Of a stretch of 60,000 nt of DNA, positions 1 to 11,462 are shown piece by piece; the first letter of the stretch is position 1; the number at the start of each line of letters is the position of its first letter. This DNA comes from Zygnema cylindricum (Eukaryota > Streptophyta > Zygnematophyceae > Zygnematales > Zygnemataceae). The notes beneath the pieces were generated by a model. That model was not told where the DNA came from, made no database searches, and saw nothing but the letters and a program-made list of their open reading frames with translations. The stretch covers positions 298,001 to 358,000 of the forward strand of contig JBBHKE010001855.1 of assembly GCA_037447655.1 (NCBI GenBank), written 5' to 3'. Position numbers and translations under genes: made by a program.

Positions 1-1
1 G

Positions 2-3000
2 TGCACAAAGCTAACCGAGCTTCGGTTAAAGGAGGGGCAGACCGGTGGTACCCCGAGAGGAAAGAAAAAGGCCCTTGTCACACAGGTACTTGAGGCTGAA
101 TCCGAGGACGAGGACGATGAGCTCCTTTTGGATGAGGAGTTGGAGGCGAAAAATGAGGTCGAAATTCCACGGAGGCAGAAATGTGCTTACGGTGGATTGA
201 AAGGTGAAGCAGGCTGGATTGTAGATTCAGGTGCCTCCATGCACATGTGTAAGGATAGACACCTGTTCACTAAGATAAGAAAGATTCCCACCGTAGAGAT
301 AGAGTACGGGGATGGGAGGATAGTCACCACTACTCTTGTAGGATCGGTAGATCTAAAAGTGTTAGTAAAAGGAAAGACATCCATATTAACATTCTCCGAT
401 GTATTGTTTATTCCGGAGCTGAACAAAAATCTTATCTCTACATCAGTATTAGATGATAAGGGTTTTTTTACTAGCACTAGGGAAGGAGTCTTTACTGCTA
501 GTTTTGAGGATGATGTCTATTTCATTGCTGAGAAAGGTAGCCATGGGATGTTTAGGCTGATCTTAAGTAATGAAAAGAAGAAACTTTACTATGCTGGTGT
601 TCATGATATTATGATGTGGCATAAGAGGCTTGGGCATGTGAATCTAGATAAGTTAAGAGAGATGAAAAAGATGGGAGTGGTGGATGGAATTCAGTTCAGT
701 GAGAGTGATGATATAAGTGATTGTAGTGGATGTGCTCAAGGTAAAGCACACAGATTACCCTTTCCTAAAACAGCCACCTATAAGGGAGAAAAACTTCTAG
801 ATCTAGTACACACAGATATTTGGGGACCGGCTAGAGTGCCCTCACCGGGGGGGAAGAGATTTATGATGACTATAACTGATGATTGGTCTCGGTATTCCCG
901 GGTATATTTTTTGAAAAACAAGTCCGAAGCTGAGGATTGTTTTAGACAATATAAAGCATGGAGCGAAAAACTCCATGAAACTCCAATCAAGAGAGTAAGG
1001 AGTGACAATGGTGGAGAGTATACTTCTAACCAGTTTGAGGATTTTCTGAGGGAAGATGGGGTTCAACACCAAAAGACAGTTCCAGAAAATCCGGAACAGA
1101 ATGGGGTAGCTGAAAGGTTAAATAGAACACTAAGTGATAGTGCTAGAAGTATGTTGTCAGATAAAAAGATAGGAAAAAGGTTTTGGGCAGAAGCAATGAA
1201 CTGTGCTAATTACCTCAAGAATAGAGTTCTTACTTCAGCTATAAAAGATCAAACACCTTATGAGAGATGGACAGGCCGGAAACCAGACATATCTCACTTA
1301 AAGGTTTTCGGCAGTCAAGTATTCAGTCTAGATACTGATCTGTCCAATTGGAAGCTAGATCCTAAAGGAAAACCGGGATACTTATTAGGATATGATGAAG
1401 ATGTTAAAGGATATAGAGTTTATGACTTAAAAGGGGAAGATATAATCTTAGTAAAACATCTAGTAGTTATGGATGAAGGAAAGTCTGTGGATCCCTTCAA
1501 ATATACAAAGTCAGTAAAAATCAGATTTGAGTCAGAAAATTCCGATGACTTTGAGCTTCCTAACTATCCAGGTTTTAGAGAAGATGACATTCTTGCAGGA
1601 ACAAATCAGACCGAAAAGGACTCGGCTGTGGAAACTCCAGTGACAACTCTACTCGAAGCGGAAGACGTGGTGGAAATTGATTCGGAATCAAGGGATAGGG
1701 GAGAAGCTGAGTTTGTTCGAAAGAATCCACGAGAACCATCTATTCCGGCATCAGATTTTGAGGGGGGGAGGAGAAGTAGCAAAAGACTGCAAGAAAAACA
1801 GGTTAATAACAAGGTAACTAAACTATCTCATCAAGATGAACCTCAATCTTATAGAGAGGCGATGACTTGTCCAGAAAGAAACCGGTGGAAGACAGCCATC
1901 AATGAGGAGATGGCTTCAATCATGGCAGCCGATACTTGGGAGCTGGTGGACTGTCCACCTAACCGAAAACCAATCGGTTGTAAGTGGGTCTTCAAATTAA
2001 AACTGAACCCAGATAACACAATCGAACGCTACAAGGCCAGATTAGTGGCAAAGGGATTTACACAAAAGGAAGGAATTGACTACGAGGAAACCTTTGCCCC
2101 GGTGGTCAGATTTCCCTCCGTCCGCATACTTCTCAGTTTAGCAGCGGCGGAAGACATGGAAGTGCATCAGATGGACATCAAGACAGCCTTTCTGCATGGA
2201 GAATTGGAAGAGGAGATCTTCATGCGACAACCCGAAGGTTTTGTGGAGGAAGGAGAGGAGAGTAAGGTATGCCGGCTGATTAAATCTCTTTATGGTTTGA
2301 AACAGGCACCTCGACAATGGAATAAGAAGCTTGATGAGTTTCTTACCGGTCTGGGATATATTCGGATCAGCTCAGATCACTCAATCTATGTTTTTGAAGA
2401 TGAGGAAGGTTTGATATTTATTGCAATTTATGTTGATGATTTGCTTGTATTAAGTAAATCAATGGAAAAAATTAACAAACTGAAAACCGATCTTAAGGGG
2501 AGATTTGAAATGAAGGATATGGGAGAAGCAAGATATATTTTGGGAATTCAAGTAGAGAGAGACCGGAAAAGGAAAATTATAAAACTGACTCAAAAGGAAG
2601 CAATAGGGAACATGCTTGAAAAATTTCAAATGGATAAAGCTAATAGTTGTACAACTCCAATGGAGTTGAAGAAGGGAAGTGAGGGGAGTGAGGAAGAAGG
2701 AGTCATAGTCTTAGACGAGGAATTATCTCCTGATGAACAGAAGTTCATGCAGACTATTCCTTACAGGCAAGTAGTGGGAAGTCTAATCTATTTTATGAAT
2801 TGTACCCGGCCGGATTTAGCTGCAGCTGTAGGAGTGCTGAGTAGAAGTCTAAATGCTCCCACTAAGAAGGACTGGGAGGCAGCTAAGAGAGTCCTTAGAT
2901 ATTTGGTAGGAACTAGAGATCTATGGTTGCATTTGGGTGGGGAGAATACTGACATCACTACTTGGAGTGATGCCAGTTATGGTGATGCTCCGATGAGGAG

Positions 3001-3424
3001 ATGTACTTCTGGATATGTATTATATGTGGGTGATGGGGCTTGCTGTTGGAGTAGCAAACAGCAAAAGGTTATTGCTCAGTCCACCATGGAGGCTGAGTAT
3101 ATGGCCTCTTGCTCTGCTGTAAAAGAATTGATGTGGGTCAAGTCTTTGCTTGGTGAGCTTGGTCACCTTAAGAGTGGTGTGCAGAAAATATTTTGTGATA
3201 ATCACGCAGCAATCGCTATTTCTGCCAATCCTAAACACCATTTTAAAGCCAAACACATGGACATCAGACTCAGCTTTGTTAGAGAGAAAGTAGAAAACAA
3301 AATAATCAGTTTAGAGTACAGACCAGATAGTGAGATGGTAGCAGATATGATGACCAAACCTGTGCCTTCCCCTAAGCTAATTTTTTGCAGGGAGAAGTGT
3401 GGTCTGAAATTAAAGATTGACTAG
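2..3424 (+). CDS. Copia-1 gag-pol polyprotein, 5'-truncated by window edge
   Basis: The frame is open from base 2 to a TAG at 3422-3424; the first ATG at 128 is not the true start. It enters at the last Cys of the gag zinc knuckle, judged from the same context in Copia-2. From ATG 128, residues run: aspartic protease with WIVDSGAS (catalytic Asp about 33); GAG-pre-integrase with the WHKRLGH histidines and a CSGCAQGK cysteine pair; integrase core with HTDIWGP and SDNGGEY; reverse transcriptase with RYKARLVAKGFTQ and YVDDLL; RNase H with WSDASYGD, STMEAEYMA and CDNHAA. No stop or frameshift is visible, so the pol portion looks coding-competent; activity is not shown. The acidic stretch between zinc knuckle and protease is a linker. 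Confidence 0.92.
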   Translation, partial: CTKLTELRLKEGQTGGTPRGKKKALVTQVLEAESEDEDDELLLDEELEAKNEVEIPRRQKCAYGGLKGEAGWIVDSGASMHMCKDRHLFTKIRKIPTVEIEYGDGRIVTTTLVGSVDLKVLVKGKTSILTFSDVLFIPELNKNLISTSVLDDKGFFTSTREGVFTASFEDDVYFIAEKGSHGMFRLILSNEKKKLYYAGVHDIMMWHKRLGHVNLDKLREMKKMGVVDGIQFSESDDISDCSGCAQGKAHRLPFPKTATYKGEKLLDLVHTDIWGPARVPSPGGKRFMMTITDDWSRYSRVYFLKNKSEAEDCFRQYKAWSEKLHETPIKRVRSDNGGEYTSNQFEDFLREDGVQHQKTVPENPEQNGVAERLNRTLSDSARSMLSDKKIGKRFWAEAMNCANYLKNRVLTSAIKDQTPYERWTGRKPDISHLKVFGSQVFSLDTDLSNWKLDPKGKPGYLLGYDEDVKGYRVYDLKGEDIILVKHLVVMDEGKSVDPFKYTKSVKIRFESENSDDFELPNYPGFREDDILAGTNQTEKDSAVETPVTTLLEAEDVVEIDSESRDRGEAEFVRKNPREPSIPASDFEGGRRSSKRLQEKQVNNKVTKLSHQDEPQSYREAMTCPERNRWKTAINEEMASIMAADTWELVDCPPNRKPIGCKWVFKLKLNPDNTIERYKARLVAKGFTQKEGIDYEETFAPVVRFPSVRILLSLAAAEDMEVHQMDIKTAFLHGELEEEIFMRQPEGFVEEGEESKVCRLIKSLYGLKQAPRQWNKKLDEFLTGLGYIRISSDHSIYVFEDEEGLIFIAIYVDDLLVLSKSMEKINKLKTDLKGRFEMKDMGEARYILGIQVERDRKRKIIKLTQKEAIGNMLEKFQMDKANSCTTPMELKKGSEGSEEEGVIVLDEELSPDEQKFMQTIPYRQVVGSLIYFMNCTRPDLAAAVGVLSRSLNAPTKKDWEAAKRVLRYLVGTRDLWLHLGGENTDITTWSDASYGDAPMRRCTSGYVLYVGDGACCWSSKQQKVIAQSTMEAEYMASCSAVKELMWVKSLLGELGHLKSGVQKIFCDNHAAIAISANPKHHFKAKHMDIRLSFVREKVENKIISLEYRPDSEMVADMMTKPVPSPKLIFCREKCGLKLKID

Positions 3425-3437
3425 AAAATAAGGGGAG

Positions 3438-4478
3438 TGTAGAAACTAATGGATTTATTAGTATTTTCTAGGTCTAAATAGAAATAGAAAGAAGCCGAGG
3501 CAGTCTACCTCTAACTTCTCTCTCCAACTCTCAAACTTGTCGCAGTCACTGAGACATTGGAGAGGAAGCTAGAGCCATGGCTACCTTGGCTATCCTAAGG
3601 TTTACGGGAATTTTATTCTAGGGTTTATTTATTTATCTAAAAGATATGTGCCGGCGGCGGGATTTGATCACTGTACCTACCGGCCGGCAGATGGGAAGTA
3701 GCCGGTAGCCTTAGCCGTTAAGTCTAGGATTAGTGTTAGGTACTATATAGTTCGATAATTATTTAAATGTGTACACGTACGATAAATTCATTTAACTGTT
3801 ACGGATTACGGGATACATAGATCCGGTACGGATAACGATACGGATTACGAATCAATACCGCGCATTTGTTTCGGAAGTGAAATAAATACCGCGCATGTAT
3901 TTATTACGGCCACGATTAAATCTGAATTTAATCGGACGGCCGGGATTAGCGCCGAGATCGCGGAGGAAGATTTCGGCGGTTTGTGGCCATCGCCACATCG
4001 GATGACGCGTGGCGAAATTCCGTTGGATTGTGGAATCTCCGGAGATTACGGCACCGAATCCGGATTTGACATGTGTCGACATTTTGGCCATGTCGTACAA
4101 TGTCCGTACAAAAAGTACACCGGCGGGTGTACTTTTACGTACGGAACTCAATTCTGATTGGTTCCGTACATCAGTAGATAGAGTCTGTGAGAGAGATAGG
4201 ACTTAGAAAAATTAGAAGATAGGACCCTCTCTCCCAGAGAGCTTCTGTACAAAAGGTCAACTTTGACCCTCCATAACTTACTGCTCAGGGGAGCAAATTC
4301 AGAGATTCTTTTTGCTACCGACTCAGGGGAGTCTTGTCTTCACAGGGGTGCAGTTGGTCAGGGTATTTGTCTGCCAGGGTGGCAGTTATTCTTGCTGGAA
4401 CACAAAGGGGTCAGAATTATCCTAGAGGCTTCTTGGAAGCTGTCTACTCTGAGGACTTATGGAGGTCTCAGAGTTTCA
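3438..4478 (+). repeat. Copia-1 3' LTR
   Basis: It starts TGTAGAAACT directly after the polypurine tract and ends GAGTTTCA, about 1041 bp. The end is fixed by a second copy of the family at 11463-11823, where GAGTTTCA is followed by the primer-binding site. It contains a strong hairpin built on CCGTAC/GTACGG (4104-4144) and a second GTACGGAAC inverted pair just downstream. Short open frames inside it are not genes. Confidence 0.85.
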
Positions 4479-7400
4479 GCTTAATCTTATGTCCATATGT
4501 TTTGCTATTAAATGGTGTTTTGGATTGGCTGCAATTGCAATTGCAGCTTGATTATCGCAAAAGATTTCATGCACTCCCTCCTCCATATATCCCAGTTCTT
4601 GCAACAATGACTTCACCCACATTAGTTCTTTTACAGCAGAACAAGACACCATATACTCAGCCTCCATAGTAGACTGAGCAACCACCTTTTGTTGCTTACT
4701 GCTCCAACAGCAAGCCCCTTCCCCAACATACAACACTTACCCTGAAGTGCATCTTCTCATATGTGCGTCCCCATAACTGGCATCACTCCAAATAGTGATA
4801 TCAGTGTGCTCCCCTCCCAAATGTAACCATAACTCTCCGGTTCCTACCAAATATCTTATAACTCTCTTGGCTGTTTCCTAGTCTCTCTTCCTATGATCAT
4901 TAAGACTTCTACTGAGTACTCCAACTACTGCCGCTATGTCCGGCCTGGTACAATTCATAAAATAGATTAAACTTCCTAAAACCTGTCTATAAGGGAAAGA
5001 CTTCATAAACTCTCTCTCATCTAGACTCATCTGATCATGTAAGATCATCACTCCTCATACACTCCCATCACTTACTTTTTTCAAGTCCATGGGAGTGGTA
5101 TAACTGTTAGCAATTTCCATCTGGAATTTCTCAAGCATATTACCTATTGCTTCTTTCAGAGTAAGTTTGATAATCTTCTTCCCCCTATCTCTCTCCATTT
5201 GAATCCCCAAAATATATCTTGCCTCCCCTAAATCCTTCATATCAATGTGCTTCTAAGATCTTTCTTTAACTTGTTGATCTTTTCTAAAGATTTACTCAAC
5301 ACAAGCAAATCATCCACATAAATTGCAATAAAAATGACTCCATTCTCATCTTCAAACATATAGACAAAATTGTTAGAGCTGACACGGATATTTCCCAGAC
5401 TGGTAAGAAACTCATCTAATTTCTTATTCCACTATCGGGGAGCCTGCTTCAGTCCTTATTAGAGTATTTATGAGCCTGCAGACTTTGCTCTCTTCTCCTT
5501 CTTCCGCAAACCCCTCGCGTTGTCTCATGAAAATTACTTCGTCTAACTCACCATGAAGAAAAGCAGTATTAATGTCCATCTGGTGTATCTCCATGTCTTC
5601 GGCTGTTGCCATACTGAGGAGAATACTTACTGATGGGAACCGAACAATTGGAGCAAAGGTCTTTCATAGTCAATCCCCTCCTTTTGGGTGAACCCCTTTG
5701 CTACCAATCAAGCCTTAAATCTCTCAATGGTATTATCTGGGTTCAGTTTTAGTTTAAATACCCATTTACACCTAATAGGTTTTCTGTCTGGAGGACAATC
5801 CGCTTGTTCCCAAGTATTTGCTTCCATGATAGAAGCCATCTCATCATCTATGGCTCTAATCCATCTTCCTTTCTCTGGACTATTCACTGACTCCGAGCAA
5901 GACAGAGGCTCAACAGGGTGAGATAGCTTAGTTACCTTATGAGCGGCTTGTTTTTCATGTAATCTTTTGCTGCTCCTCCTTCCTCCCTCAAAATCCGAAG
6001 CTGGAATGGATGGAAGTCTTGGATTTCTTCTCACTGTCTCATCGGCTAGGCTGTCCTTGGAAACCGGTTCTTGTCCCGCTTCTTATTTCTCCTCAAAGTC
6101 CATAGGAGTTTGTGAGGTTTCCGGTGAGTCTCTTGTATCTTGGATCTCCCCTGAATTTAAAATCACGGTTTCACTCATGTCTCTTTCGAGAATGACCGAG
6201 TTCTCCTCACTTTCAGACTCAAATCTGATTCTTATCTTCTTTGTGTATTTGAAAGGGTCAAATGACTTCCCTTCATCCATGACAACTTAGTGTTTGACCA
6301 GAATGATATCTTTCTTTGCCAAGTCATAGACTCTATATCCCTTAACATCCTCATCATATCCCACAAAGTATCCAGGTTTTCCCTTAGCATCTAGTTTCCA
6401 GTTTTTCCTATCCGTGTCAAGACTGTAAACTTGGCTACCGAATACTTTAAGGTGTGAGATATCTGGTTTCCTTCCTACCCATCTCTCATAAGGTGTGACT
6501 CCCTTTACAGCTGAGGTGAGGACTCTATTCTTAATATAGTTGGCACAGTTCATTGCTTCTACCCAAAATCCCTTTCCAATTTTCTTGTCTGCCAACATAC
6601 TGCATGCACTATCTCCTTGTGTTCGATTTAACCTCTCAGCTACCCCATTTTGTTCCGGGTTATAAAGTACAGTTTTCTGGTGCTGTACTCCCTCATCTCT
6701 TAGATATTCCTCAAACTGGTTAGAGGTATATTCCCCCCCATTATCACTTTTTATCCTCTTAATGGAGATTTCATGCAACTTCTCACTCCAGGCTTTATAT
6801 TCTTTGAAGTAAATTGATGCTTCAGACTTTGTTTTCAGAAAGTATACTCTAGAGTACCTAGACGAGTCATCGGTTATTGTCATCATAAACCTCTTTCCTC
6901 CAACCGATGGTACTTTTGCAAGACCCCAAATATCTGTGTGGACCAAATCTAACACTTTCTCACCTCTATATGTGACGGCTTTGGGAAAGGGAAGTCTGTG
7001 AGCCTTACCTTGAGCACAACCACTACAATCATCCATCATTTCATTATCCCCAAACTGAATGCCTTCTACTACCCCAAGCTTTTTCATTTCCCTCAACCTA
7101 TGAAAATGCACATGCCCTAACCGCTTATGCCAAATCATCAACTTAGGAACACCAACATAGTAAGCATTCTTCTTTTCATTACTCAGGTTAAGCCTAAACA
7201 TTCTTTGGCTACCCTTATCTGCCGTGAAGTAAACTTCATCCCCATACTTAGCTGTAAAGACTCCTTTTCTGATGAAGGTATCAAACTCTTTGTCATCTAA
7301 CACAGACGTAGAGACAAGATTTTTACTCAGCTGAGGAATGTAGAGTAAATCTGAGAATGTAAGTATAGAAGTCTTACCCTCCACTAAGACTTTCAGATCT

Positions 7401-7560
7401 ACTGATCCCACTAGATCTGTAGTAACCACTCTCCCATCCCTATACTCTATCTCTATAGTAGGGATCTTTCTTAGCTAAGTGAAGAGTTCTTTATCACGAC
7501 ACATATGCATGGATGCATCTGAGTCGATGATCCATCCTTCCTGATGAGCTTCCTGAATTG
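4479..7560 (-). pseudogene. Copia-2 pol (broken)
   Basis: Protease reads D-S-D-A-S near 7520-7530 instead of DSGAS, so the active-site loop Gly is replaced. A stop follows at about 7477. Integrase and pre-integrase are open from 7429 to 6287 (WHKRLGH, CSGCAQGK, DIWGLA, SDNGGEY). The C-terminal linker and RT follow in pieces at 6280-6083, 6034-5708 and 5612-5424; the YVDDLL motif is intact near 5310-5330. RNase H is at 4736-4479 and stops at the Copia-1 junction. Several stops and frameshifts separate the pieces, so it cannot make a polyprotein. Confidence 0.88.
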
Positions 7561-8636
7561 CTCCAAGGGCACACTTCTGTCTCCGAGGCATCTCCTTCTC
7601 CTCTAGACTCTCGTCAAGAAGAAGCTCCCTATCCTCCTCAGAGGACTCATCCTCATGTCACTTTTGTAACCACAAGCGCCTTTTTCTTCCCTCCGAAAGA
7701 ACCCCCTCCACGGTTCTCTTAGAGCCTCAGCTCCGACAGCTTGACACAATCTGCGATGAAGTGTCCTGGCTTTTTGCAGAAATGACAAAGACCCTTTGGG
7801 GGCCTCCGTCCCCCAGAATGATCTCTTTCCCCTCTGTAAGGTTTTTTCGGGTCCTTCCCCCATCGATCTCCTTCTGCTGCTAGAGCTTGAATGCTCTTTC
7901 CTCCTCTCCTAATCTCCATTGTGTTTTCTTGCACAAGTATCATCATGACCACTGTGTTCCATTTCCATGAACTATCAGGCAATTCCTGTACTCGGTACAC
8001 TATGTTCTCAAACTCATTTGGTAACTTCATGATAAGTGTATTAACTTTTATTTTCATTGTACCTGTCCACTCGACACTTTCCATCTCCATATACAAACAA
8101 GAAAGATCATTACAGTAATCTAACATCTTTCCTCATTTGTAAGTGTAACTCACTAGCTTTTGCTCAGCCAACTGGAGCTCTTGAATAGTTCCAGCTTTAT
8201 AAATCTCCACCAAACTCACCCAGAACTCCTCGGCCTTGTAAATGTGAAGATGAGGGGTGGCCAACGCTTGAGTGAGGTGCCTCAAAATGAAGTTTTTGGC
8301 AGCCATGTTTACATCCTCCCACATTTGAGTATCGTTCTCCGCAGTCATCACGGTCGCCCCTTCTGGTACTGTGGCAATAGGAGTGAGAGGTGTATCCTTC
8401 ACTTTCCCTTTTTCGGACATACTGCTGTCCCCATCATCTGCCTCCTCTGCTGAGGCAGCCGTTGCTGTAGGAAACCTTACTCCTCCAATTCTTGGTGAAG
8501 TTCCGGACGATGGACGTTTCACTTGTCCACTGACGATACCACAGTATCGTTTTTCGCAAAAAGCTCCCATCATCATGGCTTCCCAATAGATGAACCCAGA
8601 TCCATTGAAGGTGGGCACCCTAGAGGGTGGGTCCAT
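7560..8636 (-). pseudogene. Copia-2 gag (broken)
   Basis: Gag begins at or just upstream of 8636 with MDPPSRVPTFNG and carries a CCHC zinc knuckle, CHFCKKPGHFIADC, near its end. Two in-frame stops are visible: a TGA at about 8133-8135 and a TAA at about 7719-7721. The frame on both sides of the first stop is the same, so it is a point nonsense mutation. Upstream in frame there is an ATG 20 nt inside the LTR, separated from 8636 by a TAG where sister copies have CAG. Confidence 0.85.
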
Positions 8637-8640
8637 AACC
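8626..8640 (-). other. Copia-2 primer-binding site
   Basis: On the minus strand the LTR ends AGCA and is followed at once by GGTTATGGACCCACC. This differs by one base from GGTTATGGGCCCACC, the complement of the plant initiator tRNA-Met anticodon arm (recalled from known tRNA sequence), not of the tRNA 3' end. Confidence 0.65.
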
Positions 8641-9670
8641 TGCTATTCTGTGTCCTCCATTGGACTACAGAATACAGGAAGCCTCTAGATAGTTATTAAC
8701 TAACCCACTTAAAGCCACAACCACTGCTGCCCAAAAAGGCAAACTGACAATTTGACTATACCCTTGTGCAGGCTCGACTCCCGTGATTCCGTAGAAAAAG
8801 AAATCTCTAAAAACGCCCAACTAAGCGATAAGTTATGAGGCAGTAAAAAATGCCAATTTGTATAAACTCTCAAACGGAGAGGTGACTACCTACCAAAATT
8901 TTCTAAGTCCTGATTCTCTCTAATAACTTCTATCTACTGAAGTACGGACCAATCAGATTACTGTACCGTACCAAAAAGTACTACTGCCGGTGTACCTTTT
9001 GTACGGTCTATGCACGACAAGGCTTTTAAGCGGACGCGTGTCCGCTTTTCACTCGTCCGTACGTTCTTCGGAATTCCTATGACCGAATGTCATCTCTCCA
9101 CGTGGCTCCAGGTCATGCCACGTCACAAAACGCCAAAGTGACCATTCCGAGATTTCGGCGATGATGTGCGCCGTTAGATTATATGCGAAATGCAATCTTA
9201 GCTGTTATAAATACTTGCGCGACATTTGTTTCGCTGTCGAAACAAAATGCGTGGTATCCGTTTCGAAGTAGTATCGTACTACGTACTTTCTAAAACTATT
9301 TCTATGTACTCCGTATACAGTAATGGTTTTAATCCTTATGAAATAAATATATACTTATCACATACCATAGCATTTAGCATAGGTCCTAGTCTATTAGGAT
9401 AAAGCTGACCGCTATCGGCCAACTTGACGAACCGTAGGTACCGGGATCAAATCCCTGGTCCGTCAAGTATATTTTTAGTAACCTACTAAAAATAACTGCC
9501 TGTTGAACTAAGGCAGCCATGGATCAACCACCCTCTTTATCCTTCAGTGACTACAACAAGTATGGGGGCTAGAGAGAGGAGGTGGAGGTAGGCTGTCCGT
9601 CCTTTTCTTTTCCTTTTATACAAACATATTTAAACCTATAAAATACTCTAGAAATCTATTAATTTCAACA
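8641..9670 (-). repeat. Copia-2 5' LTR
   Basis: On the minus strand it starts TGTTGAAATTAATAG (9670) and ends GAATAGCA (8641), about 1030 bp, and resembles the Copia-1 LTR in order of motifs. It includes a paired GTACC/GGTAC region near 8960-9005 and a GGATTTGATCC motif near 9446-9456 in the same relative place as in the other LTRs of this family. Confidence 0.82.
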
Positions 9671-10594
9671 GATAGATGCGCCAGAGTCCATAATCCATTC
9701 GTCTTCCTCCACGCCTTTCGTTGCTTGTGCCATTGCAAAGTATTTCTTTTCAATGTTGTCGGGAAAGCTGCTCACGTCCTCCTCCTTATGTTCATTGAAG
9801 AGAGGAGTTGGGGGACCATCTGATTGAGAAGGAACCGGTCTTTTGTCCCATCCAGAGCAAAAAATTATTCTGGCTTTTGCTAAATTGTAGATGTTACACA
9901 TTGTGAATACATGCTCTTTTCCATCATAATAATAGCATGTCAAAGGTGACCTTCTAGGACCACTACCTCTGCCATTGCCACTACCAATCATAGAATCCGA
10001 AAACTAGTTAGCTTGTGCCTGAAAAAACTTACTACTACCTCTTTGTGACATCAGGTTAGCTTCTTCACTCAAAATAAATTGAATTGCTAATGTTATGTTC
10101 CATAGACGTTGTGGAATAGCCATAAGACTATCCATGGCTCCCTTATATTCATTGGGCAAAGTTCTCATCAACAACATAGCCTGCTGAGGTGGTGAAAAGT
10201 CTCCACCTCCACTAGTACTCTAAAGAAACAACCTTTTCATAGCATGACAATGATCTGACATACTACCTCCAGAATACTTCATTTCAAAAATCTGAGTGGC
10301 TATATTGGTCTGGACTGTAACATCTAGCTGAACATACATAGCACGTACACTAAACCAAACTTCGAGGCTTTCTTCATCTCAAGATACAACATTACTAAAT
10401 CTTTTGTCATAGACTGCTTTAAGACGTTGAGGCAGTGGTAATTCTTCTTTCTCCAATCCGGCGCACTCACATCAGCTGTTCCTTCCACAATGGGTGACAA
10501 GTCCCTCTCCTCGAAATATGAGCTCAACATATCTTCCCAGTATAAGTAGTCAGTTCCGTCAAAAATAGGCAATTTGGGCGGTGGGCCCATAATC
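9671..10594 (-). pseudogene. Copia-6 gag-protease remnant
   Basis: On the minus strand a gag frame enters from its LTR (start about 10746) with QQIMGPPPKLPIFDG and continues in broken pieces to 9991-9671. The last piece has a degenerate zinc-knuckle-like CYYYDGKEHVFTMC and ends in EWIMDSGAS, the protease active site, exactly where the Copia-2 LTR begins. Frameshifts occur around 10320 and 9990-10020. The pol half is absent from the window and presumably lies beyond Copia-2. Confidence 0.8.
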
Positions 10595-11290
10595 TGTTGA
10601 AGGTCAAGGGCATTAAGACTCGGTTGTGATCGACTCCCAATAAGACTCACACTTGCACCAGTCGAGATATTCGTCCCTTGAGGAGCAGGTGGAGCACTAG
10701 GGCTAATAGGAGCACTTGCAACAGGAGCTGAGCCATTATCAGACATGTTAGCGGAAGCAAACCCAAAGAGAAATGCCTAGAAGACTAGATCTATAGTGTA
10801 GGATATGTTACTCCAAATGAAAGAGGTCTTTCAACCAAACAAGCATGTACAACAAACAAATCAAAGACAATAGAGCATAAAACTCACTGCTCTCATTTCT
10901 TTAACTCTTGTGTAGAATGTACATTCTATATTGAATTGATCAATCCTAATTGAACAAAATACTCAAAAGATCTAGAAAACATCTAAAAGATCTAGAAAAC
11001 ATCTAAAACGTATGTACATGGTTCACCTAAATATCTACTGACAAAAAATCTAAGAACTTGGACCAAAATTGACAAGTAACAATATCTAGACCCAAAAAAT
11101 CCGGGATATAAGTTTCACGTCTACATTCATAAGCAGCTGTACACACTAATTTACATAAAAATAACTATCCAAATATATACTAAAAAATCCACACTAAACA
11201 AACCTAATATTGAATAGTTGGGGGTCCAAAATTATTCTAAGTCCTAGACTCAAATTCCTAAGACCTACTAAAGCTTATTTTTCAATAGCT
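10580..11290 (-). repeat. Copia-6 5' LTR (boundary uncertain) and primer-binding site
   Basis: The LTR end on the minus strand is CTTCAACA at 10595, followed by the primer-binding site GATTATGGGCCCACC (10594-10580). The LTR body from 10759 is repeated at 11858-12345. I could not place its other terminus, because both copies run into the 40-bp satellite at about 11282 and 12343. Confidence 0.55.
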
Positions 11291-11462
11291 AATAGTTAGT
11301 GTAATTTAGGTTACATTTCTTGTTAGCGCTAATAGTTTGTGTAAGTTAGATAACAATTCCTGTTAGCGCTTACAGTTTGTGTAATTTAGATAACAATTCT
11401 TGTTAGAGCTACCAGTTTGTGTAAGTTAGGTAAAAATTCTTGTTAGCGCTAAGTGTTTGTGT
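11282..11462. repeat. 40-bp satellite, short block
   Basis: About 4.5 units of 40 bp begin at 11322, 11362, 11402 and 11442. Each carries a variant of the 12-bp palindrome GTTAGCGCTAAC followed by AGTTTGTGTAA. The block is cut off by the Copia-7 LTR fragment. Confidence 0.85.

Larger units (their letters stand above)
1..4478 (+). mobile_element. Copia-1: Ty1/copia LTR retrotransposon, 5' part outside window
   Basis: The element has an open gag-pol frame, a polypurine tract (AAAATAAGGGGAG, about 3425-3437) and a 3' LTR from 3438 to 4478. Domain order protease, integrase, reverse transcriptase, RNase H defines Ty1/copia rather than gypsy. Immediately after 4478 the sequence becomes the opposite-strand RNase H of Copia-2, so Copia-1 is inserted in Copia-2; the matching target duplication (expected GCTTA) would lie outside the window. 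An uninterrupted pol frame suggests it is among the younger insertions here. Confidence 0.93.
4479..9670 (-). mobile_element. Copia-2: decayed copia element, interrupted by Copia-1
   Basis: This minus-strand element belongs to the same family as Copia-1 by protein and LTR. Read 5' to 3' it has an LTR (9670-8641), primer-binding site (8640-8626), gag, protease, integrase, reverse transcriptase and RNase H, ending at 4479 where Copia-1 cuts it. Its 3' end and 3' LTR are expected left of the window. At 9670 it abuts the protease coding region of Copia-6, into which it inserted. Confidence 0.9.

Noticed and set aside
3852-4206. Frames on both strands in the Copia-1 LTR
   Set aside because: They lie wholly inside the LTR and recur as LTR sequence in other copies.
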